Shown piece after piece: positions 34,456-42,401 of a stretch of 64,000 bases of DNA. The translations under genes were made by a program, and so were the position numbers. Where the stretch lies: assembly GCF_037976825.1 (NCBI RefSeq), contig NZ_CP150269.1, positions 5,965,501-6,029,500 of the forward strand, read 5' to 3'. The DNA comes from Paenibacillus sp. FSL K6-1330 (lineage in GTDB: Bacteria > Bacillota > Bacilli > Paenibacillales > Paenibacillaceae). The notes beneath the pieces were generated by a model, which worked only from the letters and a program-made list of their open reading frames with translations, did no database searches and was not told the origin of the DNA. The stretch's first letter is position 1, and each line of letters starts with the position of its first letter.

Positions 34456-36066
34456 TTACTCATACCTCCAGTACGCTCTAGTTACTTGACGACCTTCGAT
34501 GACTAATAGTTCATTTAAATGTTTTAAATCCTTGTGAGCTTGACTTAATAAAAACTCAATAAGTTCAGCTCTTTTTTCTATAGGATAATCATTCAAATTT
34601 AACACTATTCTTCTTGCTTGATTCGTAGTTTTATCTCTGAGCATTTTAAGAATGTTCGATAGATTAGTTGAATCAGGAGCATAACAATCAAACACTTGCC
34701 CCTCTATTATGAAGTCTGGACTTTTATCAGGATTAATACCATAGCCATTTCCATCAAAAGCATTTCCATTTGGAAGTTCATCAAGCATTACAGTACGATA
34801 CCCTTGTTCTGAGAGCACATCAGCAGCTTCATTTTGTCTTTCTAATCCCCTGTCCCCTTTTGGTGGAATTTTCGCATAATTTCCTTCCGGTTTCCCGCCT
34901 TTAGGTAACGAAGGCTTTGTAATGATAGCATTTGGCCTGATTTTAGGTGTATAAGGAATATACTTGTCACCATATAGTTTGTACTCTGAGCTAGTTTTCC
35001 AGTCCACATTCTCATCACCATATTTTGATCGGAAATACTCATCCCATTCCGGTCCTGTTCTAGGTGTCTTAGGAGAATCCCCCGCCCCCTTTATAGGAGG
35101 TTTCTGCTGAGCCAGTTCCTGTACCGCATTCATGTTCTTAGCATTTGCAACTCGTTTTCCCCCTTTAAGCAACGTTTTCCCAAGTATCGCTAGATCCACC
35201 GCTCCTAGCATTAACCCGGTCACATCCAGCATTTCCTGATTAATCCCGAAGAAGCTTGTGTCAGATACTTCCCCATCATTTAAATCCCGCAGTTTCATGG
35301 TACTTACACCGATCTGTGCGACGCCCCAAACTCCGTTGACTGCAGCTAATAAATATAACGAACCTCCTGCGGTGAAAAAAGCACCTACGAAAGCTACGAC
35401 TCCAAACAATAAATTGAGTTCTGTCATCAATTTTTGCTGTTTAACCACGAGCTCCTCAAAGGTGAAACGTGAAAAATAGATCCCCTCGTCCGGGATTTTG
35501 CTAAGATAATCCGGTACCTGCGGAATCAACTCATTTAATTGATGTTCCTCTCTTCGCTCCTCCCAACGATCCCCCCATTTTCCTATCGAACCCGATAATG
35601 CTTTGGATACATTCACAAGCCCCTGTAAAGCCTCATTATGATTAGCCTGTTTCTCGATATGAGCCTTCAGTTCCTTTATCGGTAGCTGATCCTTCACAGC
35701 TTTCCATGGGGAGGTTGACTGTTTAGGCGGCGCCTTCTTGCCACTTCGTATATCTACATAGTTTTGATAGAACTCCGCATATTCTTGCTGTTCTTGGGCT
35801 CTTTCCTTATCTGACTTTCTCTTTGCCTTAGGTGGGGGTGGAATGAACTTTTCTTGGTAGCGTTTCTTTAACTCATTATTTCCTAGCCCTCTTAGCGACT
35901 CTTTGGCATCATTTCTGATTGCCGGATCTCTAAAACGTGCCGCTGCATCGTCCCTAATTTTTTGATTGTCTTCCTCAGTCCAACTCGGCATAATATACGT
36001 GCCGGCCGGAACATGGCTAGCTTTTTTATTTTTTCTGGATCCATGTTGTGCAAGTTTAATGATCAT
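34456..36066 (-). CDS. Truncated tip protein: pretoxin linker plus CdiA-type nuclease toxin
   Basis: This 536-aa product lacks all VgrG domains. It starts inside the inverted repeat (MIIKLAQHGSRKNKKASHVP), then matches the second half of the VgrG genes: TEEDNQKIRDDAAARF, EKFIPPPPK, the hydrophobic pair, the DVTGLMLGAVDL pretoxin motif. The toxin at about 415-536 contains LSEQGYRTVMLDEL, SPDFIIEGQVFDCYAP, ARRIVLNLNDYP and LNELLVIEGRQV, a PD-(D/E)XK-like domain of the CdiA-C tRNase type and related to the end of the gene at 37956. Without a spike it may be undeliverable, unless recombination joins it to a VgrG. Confidence 0.75.
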   Translation of the reverse strand: MIIKLAQHGSRKNKKASHVPAGTYIMPSWTEEDNQKIRDDAAARFRDPAIRNDAKESLRGLGNNELKKRYQEKFIPPPPKAKRKSDKERAQEQQEYAEFYQNYVDIRSGKKAPPKQSTSPWKAVKDQLPIKELKAHIEKQANHNEALQGLVNVSKALSGSIGKWGDRWEERREEHQLNELIPQVPDYLSKIPDEGIYFSRFTFEELVVKQQKLMTELNLLFGVVAFVGAFFTAGGSLYLLAAVNGVWGVAQIGVSTMKLRDLNDGEVSDTSFFGINQEMLDVTGLMLGAVDLAILGKTLLKGGKRVANAKNMNAVQELAQQKPPIKGAGDSPKTPRTGPEWDEYFRSKYGDENVDWKTSSEYKLYGDKYIPYTPKIRPNAIITKPSLPKGGKPEGNYAKIPPKGDRGLERQNEAADVLSEQGYRTVMLDELPNGNAFDGNGYGINPDKSPDFIIEGQVFDCYAPDSTNLSNILKMLRDKTTNQARRIVLNLNDYPIEKRAELIEFLLSQAHKDLKHLNELLVIEGRQVTRAYWRYE

Positions 36067-36067
36067 A
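36019..36067 (-). repeat. 49-bp inverted repeat, right arm
   Basis: The partner of 33624-33672 in opposite orientation, 48 of 49 bases identical. The two arms enclose 2346 bases containing the truncated tip gene and its immunity gene. On the plus strand this arm ends with the VgrG codons for KFNDH, now cut off from any VgrG. Confidence 0.9.
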
Positions 36068-36239
36068 TTAATGATCTCTGCAATATTATTGGATTTAAGT
36101 TGGAATGAGCTTTTGAAAGTTTGTTGGTTGCATTATACGATTTCTATTAGAATATAGGATGAATTACGCAAATCTACATGATATACTATTTATTTCCATA
36201 ATACTAATTAATAGATTTGTTGTTAACTAAGAAAAAAAA
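36068..36239 (-). repeat. Diverged cassette tail, copy 5
   Basis: On the minus strand it contains AGAAATCGTATAATGCAACC, CAACAAACTTTCAAAAGC, and TCATTCCAACTTAAATCC, closely matching copy 4 but with a deletion. No gene is visible. Confidence 0.55.
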
Positions 36240-36764
36240 TTACTTTTCGTGCTCGCTATCTTTTAAAAAATCTTCTCCTTGATAAGGATAATTCAGTAGT
36301 TCTAGATTTTCTTTAGTCATATACCATGTTCGATAATCTAAATTACTATTTATAAGCACACGTCCTTTAATTCTCTTTAATAGAGGATATGTGGTGTGGT
36401 CCTCAACAACCAAATCCAGATTGTATAACTGAAATAATTTCCCGATTACTCCAAGGAACTTTAACCATCCGATATCAAACGCATACGTTTTAAATTGAAT
36501 ACTAATAAAAACATTCGTATCTACACCAAACGCTTCGAAATTTGCCTTCCGATAACTTTCTATATAGTCATCCTCATCATCTAAATTAATGCTCATTGAA
36601 AAATATGTGCAACCGACACTTACGCGCTCAGTATAAGACCTATCCCATACTTCTGCCACGTAATTTATTAATTCTACAAATAATACTTCGCTTATGATAT
36701 TGTAGAGCAATTTCCCCAATTCTTCTTTGGGCAAATTAGAACCAATACTTAACGAATAATCCAT
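36240..36764 (-). CDS. Immunity protein, paralogue C of the MDYSLSIGSN family
   Basis: A 174-aa protein closely related to paralogues A and B (shared GCTYFSMSINLDDEDDYIE, LVVEDHTTYPLLKR and NLDYRTWYMTKENLELL). GGAGG is 10 bases before the ATG at 36764. It directly follows only the last 50 or so codons of a nuclease toxin, so it is an orphan immunity gene left after loss of the toxin body. Confidence 0.8.
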   Translation of the reverse strand: MDYSLSIGSNLPKEELGKLLYNIISEVLFVELINYVAEVWDRSYTERVSVGCTYFSMSINLDDEDDYIESYRKANFEAFGVDTNVFISIQFKTYAFDIGWLKFLGVIGKLFQLYNLDLVVEDHTTYPLLKRIKGRVLINSNLDYRTWYMTKENLELLNYPYQGEDFLKDSEHEK

Positions 36765-36765
36765 T

Positions 36766-36911
36766 TTACTCATACCTCCAGTACGATCTAATTACTTGAC
36801 GACCTTCAATGACTAATATTTCATTTAAATGTTTTAAATCCTTGTGTGTTTGAATTAACAAAAACTCAATAAGTGCAGCCTTTTTGCTTGATTCGTAGTT
36901 TTATCTCTAAG
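36766..36911 (-). pseudogene. Remnant of a CdiA-type nuclease toxin tail
   Basis: The frame ending at 36766 reads KKAALIEFLLIQTHKDLKH, LNEILVIEGRQVIRSYWRYE, matching the end of the toxin at 34456. Before it, LRDKTTNQA matches the same toxin further upstream but in a different frame: the codons for RRIVLNLNDYPIE have been deleted. Nothing more of this toxin remains. Confidence 0.75.
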
Positions 36912-36947
36912 TTTTAACTAAAGGTATCTTCTTTAGATCGCAACAAC

Positions 36948-36984
36948 AAAAGGCTCATTCCAAATTAAGTGGAATAAGCCTATT
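36948..36984 (-). terminator. Terminator after the 301-aa immunity gene
   Basis: On the minus strand AATAGGCTTATTCC...GGAATGAGCCTTTTG forms a hairpin with a short T run; it is related to the other cassette terminators. Confidence 0.6.
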
Positions 36985-37049
36985 AACATATTTTAAATTT
37001 TACAATGGTTACATTAATGGGGCACAAATTCTCTACAGTGCCATAACAA

Positions 37050-37955
37050 TTAGCCTAAACCAACGGTTTTTAATATAGTCGTTTCTTCTGCGCTTTCATT
37101 TAGGGTTATAACCTCCTTTTCTCTCTTCATGAGTACTATTTTTTTATAATCCTCTGTAAGGTATCCTTTAGTAACACTTAATTTGCAATCACCTTTAAAA
37201 CTCTCTATAACTTTCTTAAAGAATTGCATTACTCCAACTACTCTATCATCCTCTGGAAAGTAAATATCTCCAACAGACATATTTACTATTTGACCAACAG
37301 CAACATTACTCTCTCGTCCTTTACCTACTTCAACTCTAAAATCATCAGAAACATATGAAAAATGAGATGGAAAATCAGGATCTTCTACCACATTTCCTTC
37401 TCCATCTGCAATGTATCTATTTGCTATCTCAACCACTTTTGGTTTTATGATTTGTATAATACTCTCATTTTTAATATCAATATCTATTTGTAGTAGAAAC
37501 CTTTGATAAGTTCCATCTAGATAGGGAACTCCAAGCTTACTAAAATCCCCCTTAAAAAAGTAATTATTGACACTCAAAATGCGATGTCTTCTTTCTAAAA
37601 CTTTATTATAATTTTCATCTAGCAATATAGCATTTCCATTAGTAGCCTTAAGTAAGTTTCCCATAAATTCAATGAACTTTGTTTCCCCACTAGGATAAAT
37701 TATAATTCTCATTCCAAAATTTAGATTTAAGCTGAACTCCTCACATGTTTCTTGAACAAGACGTAGATTAGTATTAACTCCAAAATAGTTACAAGTGAAG
37801 TCCAGTGTATCTCCCTCACCTTCTTCACTCTCTTCTTGTCTACTAACTCGAAGAGTAAAATGATCATCAATTATACTTTTTACTTGTTCAAGTAAAAAGT
37901 CCTCTGTCTCTTCTCGTGTTTTAAAATAAGTATAGAAAAAATATGATAATTCCAT
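37050..37955 (-). CDS. Immunity protein of the full-length VgrG-toxin (301 aa)
   Basis: The ATG follows the toxin stop codon without a gap (TAGATG) and GGAGGGAAGG gives the ribosome site, so the pair is coupled. The N-terminal half resembles the MDYSLSIGSN family at low identity (CNYFGVNTNLR for GCTYFSMSI, then FGMRIIIYPSGETKFIEFMGNLL and RILSVNNYF), consistent with its toxin being the same nuclease type. The C-terminal half (about 170-301) is extra and not seen in the short paralogues. It probably acts in the cytoplasm. Confidence 0.75.
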   Translation of the reverse strand: MELSYFFYTYFKTREETEDFLLEQVKSIIDDHFTLRVSRQEESEEGEGDTLDFTCNYFGVNTNLRLVQETCEEFSLNLNFGMRIIIYPSGETKFIEFMGNLLKATNGNAILLDENYNKVLERRHRILSVNNYFFKGDFSKLGVPYLDGTYQRFLLQIDIDIKNESIIQIIKPKVVEIANRYIADGEGNVVEDPDFPSHFSYVSDDFRVEVGKGRESNVAVGQIVNMSVGDIYFPEDDRVVGVMQFFKKVIESFKGDCKLSVTKGYLTEDYKKIVLMKREKEVITLNESAEETTILKTVGLG

Positions 37956-40900
37956 CTATCCTTCCCTCCAAAACCATCTTATGATTGTTTCGTCTTTAAT
38001 AACCAGCAATTCATCTAGGTATTTTAAATCACCCTTAGGATTTGCTTTTCTTAAAATCATATCTTTTAGTCCATCTATACTTCCCTCATAATTATCTAAA
38101 TTTAATATAATTCTTGTTGCCTGGGATTTAGTTTTACTTTGTATTTGATTTACAGTATTCTTGAGATTGTCCCCTACTGGTGCATAACAATCAAAGACAC
38201 TACCTTCTATTATAAAATCAGGATTGGCATTGTCCTTTATACCAAATCCATTTCCTTCCTTTAATTCTTCTAATATCTTTATATCATAACCTTCCTCCCT
38301 TAATAATCTCGCTGACTCAAATTCCTTCTCATGTCCCGGTGATTTATTCTTAGATGTAAACATCTCCATCTCTTTATCCGTAAGTTTTCCACCCTTAGGC
38401 AGTGATGGTTCAGTTAATCTTATTCCTCCAGAGCCCCCACTTTTACTGAACATAAAGAGAGGCTCGTCACCAGTACGGACAAGTTGTTTAAATCCTCCAA
38501 TTGTACCATTTCCGGTAGAAAGCTGGCCTACTGGCACTGCTTCATAGTTTCTTGGATTAATTATTACACTTATATCATTCAATAAAGTTTTGCCTTCTTC
38601 AGTTGCTCTTCTAAGTTGATCATCCAACTTCCTCCGAGCTTCACTCCATTGTTTAGTTTTTGGTGGAGATATGTCGTTAACGCTCTTAACATATCTAGCA
38701 TTATAAGCTCGTTTGGCCCCTTTTAACAGACTACTTGCGAGTATCTTTAGATCCACCGCCCCTAGAATTACCCCTGTCACATCCAGCATTTCCTGATTAA
38801 TCCCTAAGAAGCTTGTGTCGGATACTACCCCATCATTTAAATCCTGCAGTTTCATGGTACTTACACCGATCTGTGCGACGCCCCAAACTCCATTGGCTAT
38901 GGCTAATAAATATAACGAACCACCTGCGGTGAAAAAGGCACCTACCACAGCTACGGCTCCAAACAATAAGTTGAGTTCTGTCATCAATTTTTGCTGTTTA
39001 ACCACGAGCTCCTCAAAGGTGAAACGTGAAAAATAGATATCCTCGTCCGGGATTTTGCTAAGATAATCCGGTACCTGCGGAATCAACTCATTTAATTGAT
39101 GTTCCTCTCTTCGCTCCTCCCAACGATCCCCCCATTTTTCTATCGAGCCAGATAATGCTTTTGTTACATTCACAAGCCCCTGTAAAGCCTCATTATGATT
39201 AGCCTGTTTCTCGATATGAGTCTTCAGTTCCTTTAGGGGGAGTTGATCCTTCACAGCTTTCCATGGAGAGGTTGACTGTTTAGGCGGTGCCTTCTTGCCA
39301 CTTCGTATATCTACATAGTTTTGATAGAACTCCGTATATTCTTGCTGTTCTTGGGCTCTTTCCTTATCTGACTTTCTCTTTGCCTTAGGTGGGGGTGGAA
39401 TGAACTTTTCTTTATAGCGCCTCTGTAATTCATTTTCACCTAGGGATTTTAATGATTCTTTAGCGCTCTCTTTCGTTTTCGGATTTTGTACTCGAGCAAT
39501 GGCATCGTTTGTAATTTTTTGTCGAACTTCTTCCGTCCAATGATAAGCCGGTACAGAAAATCCGCTAATGTATCTTCGATTTTCTTTTCTTTCTTTGTTC
39601 GCTACTTCTAATTCATGATCCACATACAACTTCTCAAGCTCTTCGTCCGTAAGCATATCTACAAAGTCCATCTCGACCTTTTCGAGATTCACCTTTTTGC
39701 CTTTAATCCCTACATACTCCGGCCGGATTTCCATATAGTGATCCGTGTTTGTGAAGAAGGTGATCGTCTCGTTAGCCACGAGCTTGATATGCTCCGGCAT
39801 ATTTTGGCCGCCTAGCTCGATTTCATTAGATGCGACTACAAGAATGGATTCCGTAGCGGTTAATGAAATATCGTTCCCATCCAGCGTTAAACTGACGGTA
39901 TTCTTCTCGAATAATACACCGTCTTCACCAAGTTCCATCTTCGCCGCTCCAGGCATATGGAATACTTTTGTCATCGGCTTCTGGAAGACGGTGCGCGATT
40001 TCATCTCTTCGTTTCTGCCTCGCACGGAGTTGATAGCAATCGCCTTTTTCTCCGTTCCTTCAGGAAAATAAACCTTGATGCGCGCCCCTTTTTCCGGCAT
40101 ACAGTGAAAGATGTTATTGCCTTCCGGTGAGTACGGAAACCACCAATTTCCTCGTTCGTCATGATCGTGATCAATATCCAAATGCACCTTAACCATGTTG
40201 TTGCCGCGTTTTATAACGCGTCCTTCCAAGGCAACTCCCTGAAGCGCACGATTCGTTCTTACCTTACGCCGAAGTGCTGCACGCTGCATCAATACATATT
40301 CATAATAGATTAAACCAGACTCATAGGTAATAACGGATTCCGTAACCACCCACATCTGTCCCTTAAAAGAAACGTTGTCCCCCACCTGGCAGTACTGGTT
40401 CGTATGTACCCGGTAACTGACGAAGTCAGACTCCCCCAAGTCTGAGCTCGCATCCGAATTCGCTTGAATATCAAGAAAGTTCCCGCGATCTTTAATGATC
40501 GAATAATGATGGGAACGGATAACCTTCCCCCAAGAGAAATCAGGTACGCCAAAATAAACCCGAGGCGAATCCATGACGATATCAGGAAGGATTACCGTAC
40601 CGATCCGCGATGCCAGCCTCTTTAAAAACTGCCAATTCGTCTCTTCATACTGAACAAGGAGCTGACCAATCGTCGCTTCGGGGGGCGTAGCTTCGTTCTG
40701 AGCATCCCCTCCGGGATACAGATTGGCAATCTGCCGAATCAAATCGGTATAAGTCAGGTGCTTGTTCTGAAAGGAACGACTCTCCAAATGGCGATCCATT
40801 TCATAGGTTCGCGACAGGCCTTCTATGGTTACATGGGGAATGCCATCTTCCATCTGAATATCGATATTGGAGATTCCCCCTGCGAACAGGTACTCATTCC

Positions 40901-41105
40901 CCTGCTCGGCAGATTTACGAATAAGCAAGCTATCTCGGTATGTACCGTTTCTTAAGCATATATCGGCTTGTTCCTCCGACATGGTCGTTGAAATATAACA
41001 GCGGGTATGATCATTAAACTTGCGAACAATTCGAAAGCTACGAACGGCTGAAAGTTCATATGGCCATTCAATTTGAAAACCGTCTATGTCACGCCATCTT
41101 TTCAT
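37956..41105 (-). CDS. Full-length VgrG spike with C-terminal CdiA-type nuclease toxin
   Basis: A 1049-aa tip protein. Residues 1-275 are a gpD-like VgrG/Pvc8 domain (MKRWRDIDGFQIEWPYELSA, FLKRLASRIGTVILP); about 285-370 a gp5-type OB fold; about 370-480 a beta-spike; about 490-700 a charged helical linker with PPPP; 713-748 two hydrophobic helices; about 760-800 a pretoxin PT-TG-like motif; 929-1049 the toxin (REEGYDIKILEEL, NPDFIIEGSVFDCYAP, ATRIILNLDNYEG), of the PD-(D/E)XK CdiA-C type, probably a tRNase or DNase. The start is the ATG at 41105 behind GGAGGCAGTTAAG. It lies next to the PAAR-like gene and is the only toxin gene with a complete VgrG head. Confidence 0.88.
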   Translation of the reverse strand: MKRWRDIDGFQIEWPYELSAVRSFRIVRKFNDHTRCYISTTMSEEQADICLRNGTYRDSLLIRKSAEQGNEYLFAGGISNIDIQMEDGIPHVTIEGLSRTYEMDRHLESRSFQNKHLTYTDLIRQIANLYPGGDAQNEATPPEATIGQLLVQYEETNWQFLKRLASRIGTVILPDIVMDSPRVYFGVPDFSWGKVIRSHHYSIIKDRGNFLDIQANSDASSDLGESDFVSYRVHTNQYCQVGDNVSFKGQMWVVTESVITYESGLIYYEYVLMQRAALRRKVRTNRALQGVALEGRVIKRGNNMVKVHLDIDHDHDERGNWWFPYSPEGNNIFHCMPEKGARIKVYFPEGTEKKAIAINSVRGRNEEMKSRTVFQKPMTKVFHMPGAAKMELGEDGVLFEKNTVSLTLDGNDISLTATESILVVASNEIELGGQNMPEHIKLVANETITFFTNTDHYMEIRPEYVGIKGKKVNLEKVEMDFVDMLTDEELEKLYVDHELEVANKERKENRRYISGFSVPAYHWTEEVRQKITNDAIARVQNPKTKESAKESLKSLGENELQRRYKEKFIPPPPKAKRKSDKERAQEQQEYTEFYQNYVDIRSGKKAPPKQSTSPWKAVKDQLPLKELKTHIEKQANHNEALQGLVNVTKALSGSIEKWGDRWEERREEHQLNELIPQVPDYLSKIPDEDIYFSRFTFEELVVKQQKLMTELNLLFGAVAVVGAFFTAGGSLYLLAIANGVWGVAQIGVSTMKLQDLNDGVVSDTSFLGINQEMLDVTGVILGAVDLKILASSLLKGAKRAYNARYVKSVNDISPPKTKQWSEARRKLDDQLRRATEEGKTLLNDISVIINPRNYEAVPVGQLSTGNGTIGGFKQLVRTGDEPLFMFSKSGGSGGIRLTEPSLPKGGKLTDKEMEMFTSKNKSPGHEKEFESARLLREEGYDIKILEELKEGNGFGIKDNANPDFIIEGSVFDCYAPVGDNLKNTVNQIQSKTKSQATRIILNLDNYEGSIDGLKDMILRKANPKGDLKYLDELLVIKDETIIRWFWREG
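38690..41025 (-). repeat. Long direct repeat shared by the two VgrG-toxin genes, copy 2
   Basis: Partner of 31335-33641, same orientation, nearly identical over about 2.3 kb. The identity ends near the codons for GAYNARYVK/RAYNARYVK, just before the toxins diverge, which is where cassette exchange would be expected to switch. Confidence 0.85.
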
Positions 41106-41131
41106 CTTAACTGCCTCCTTCCTTAAGATCA

Positions 41132-41854
41132 TTATCTTTCTAGAAATTCGGGAGGCGTTGGTTCCATTCCGTTAGTTAAGAGCTGAATCTTTCCCCCATA
41201 CTTACAAGTTAAGCATGATTTTGTGGTAAGAGCGGGGACTCCATCGATCATGACATTTGAACTTCCGTTATCCCACTCTACTCCATCCGATGGTTTGGCT
41301 AAACCCGCCATCATTGCTGCAAAATTAGGAACTCCGCTTATAGAAGTTAAGCTGCTATTATTCATGCCCATGGCATATCCCATTGGCGTTGGCTGTAAGT
41401 GAGGCATCAATTTAGGAACACATGGAAAAATTTTATGTTCTTCGCCGTATGGCAGCACTTTGGTATCGGGATCATAATTGTATATATAACTTGGTCCCGA
41501 ATCTCCTGTCGCCACATGGGCAATTTTCATAGGATTTAGCGCGCTCCGGCAAAAGCCAAAAGAATAAAAGTTTCCATTCATTTCACCCTTAAGTTCCTCA
41601 ATAGGAAATCCCATAAAGGTTTTTTCTTCCGAACTTGACGGCACACAGTCCTTCACGGTCATCATCTTATTGTCGTTAATATACACGCCATTTGGTTCAA
41701 GCTGATTCAATACTTCTTCATGGGTTCCCATCGTACAATACATGTAGGCTCCCCGTGCAACATAGGTTTCCCGCTTGCTTTCCGCCCTCCATGGGGCATT
41801 CATTATTTCACTTATGGTGCTTTGTTTTAGAAAGCTCGTATAAAGTTTATCCAC
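41132..41854 (-). CDS. DUF4280 PAAR-like spike tip protein
   Basis: A 240-aa protein. The N-terminal ~30 residues are an extension, then the DUF4280 domain: ARGAYMYCTMGTHEEVL, GVYINDNKMMTVKDCVPS, FGFCRSALNP, and near the end MIDGVPALTTKSCLTCKYGG with LLTNG. DUF4280 proteins are PAAR-like sharp tips that cap VgrG trimers and carry conserved cysteines and histidines for a metal. It lies 26 bases upstream of the toxin VgrG, as expected for a tip loaded with that effector. GTG start at 41854 with AGGTGAATGAGAA upstream. Confidence 0.88.
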   Translation of the reverse strand: MDKLYTSFLKQSTISEIMNAPWRAESKRETYVARGAYMYCTMGTHEEVLNQLEPNGVYINDNKMMTVKDCVPSSSEEKTFMGFPIEELKGEMNGNFYSFGFCRSALNPMKIAHVATGDSGPSYIYNYDPDTKVLPYGEEHKIFPCVPKLMPHLQPTPMGYAMGMNNSSLTSISGVPNFAAMMAGLAKPSDGVEWDNGSSNVMIDGVPALTTKSCLTCKYGGKIQLLTNGMEPTPPEFLER

Positions 41855-41861
41855 TTCTCAT

Positions 41862-42401
41862 TCACCTGCCATTAATAAGAATTCGTCTTACATTTAATCC
41901 ATACAGGCTAGTCCGCAGCATCCCTTCCGCCACATCAAGTCGCACAACCAAGTAGGATTTGCGGTAAACATTCAGCTTGAACATGCTTAAACCCTCAATA
42001 AGCTTTTCATCTACCATAAAAAGATCCAGTTTTTCTATAACCTCAGCGTTCTTCTTGGCGTATTCCTGATCAGTACAAGGTACTTCCGCGAAATTGGGCA
42101 GATAATAATGCACCTGGCCATTACGCGCCATATCGATCACGATGACCTTCTTATGAACTAATCCGTGCCCGTACCGATTGAGAATTTGATACACGTCCTC
42201 AGACACAAGTAAAACAGGCTTCTCCAAAATACATCCATATTCCAATGCCTTTGGCGAATCGATATATACAAACTCCTCGTCCTCGGCAAAATCATAGCCC
42301 TTCTTCATTTGCTCTGAACAAGTGATCAAACCGTCAAGGCTTCCTAGCCTGCGATCCTGCTCCAGGATAAAATATTCCAATCTGCTCACTCCTCTACCCA
42401 A
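41862..42401 (-). CDS. Unknown protein of the injection locus (179 aa)
   Basis: A soluble protein (SRLEYFILEQDRRLG, VLLVSEDVYQIL, MFKLNVYRKSYLVVRLDVAE). The general pattern recalls Imm11/DUF1629-like proteins, but I am not certain. It overlaps the end of the pentapeptide gene by about 15 bases and ends 7 bases before the PAAR-like gene, so it belongs to the tip-loading section and may be an adaptor. The start could be TTG 42401 or GTG 42389. Confidence 0.55.
   Translation of the reverse strand: MGRGVSRLEYFILEQDRRLGSLDGLITCSEQMKKGYDFAEDEEFVYIDSPKALEYGCILEKPVLLVSEDVYQILNRYGHGLVHKKVIVIDMARNGQVHYYLPNFAEVPCTDQEYAKKNAEVIEKLDLFMVDEKLIEGLSMFKLNVYRKSYLVVRLDVAEGMLRTSLYGLNVRRILINGR

Noticed and set aside
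25703..41105. Accessory block considered as a prophage or insertion-sequence island
   Set aside because: No integrase, transposase, terminase, capsid genes, att sites or terminal repeats were seen; the repeats are explained by toxin cassettes.
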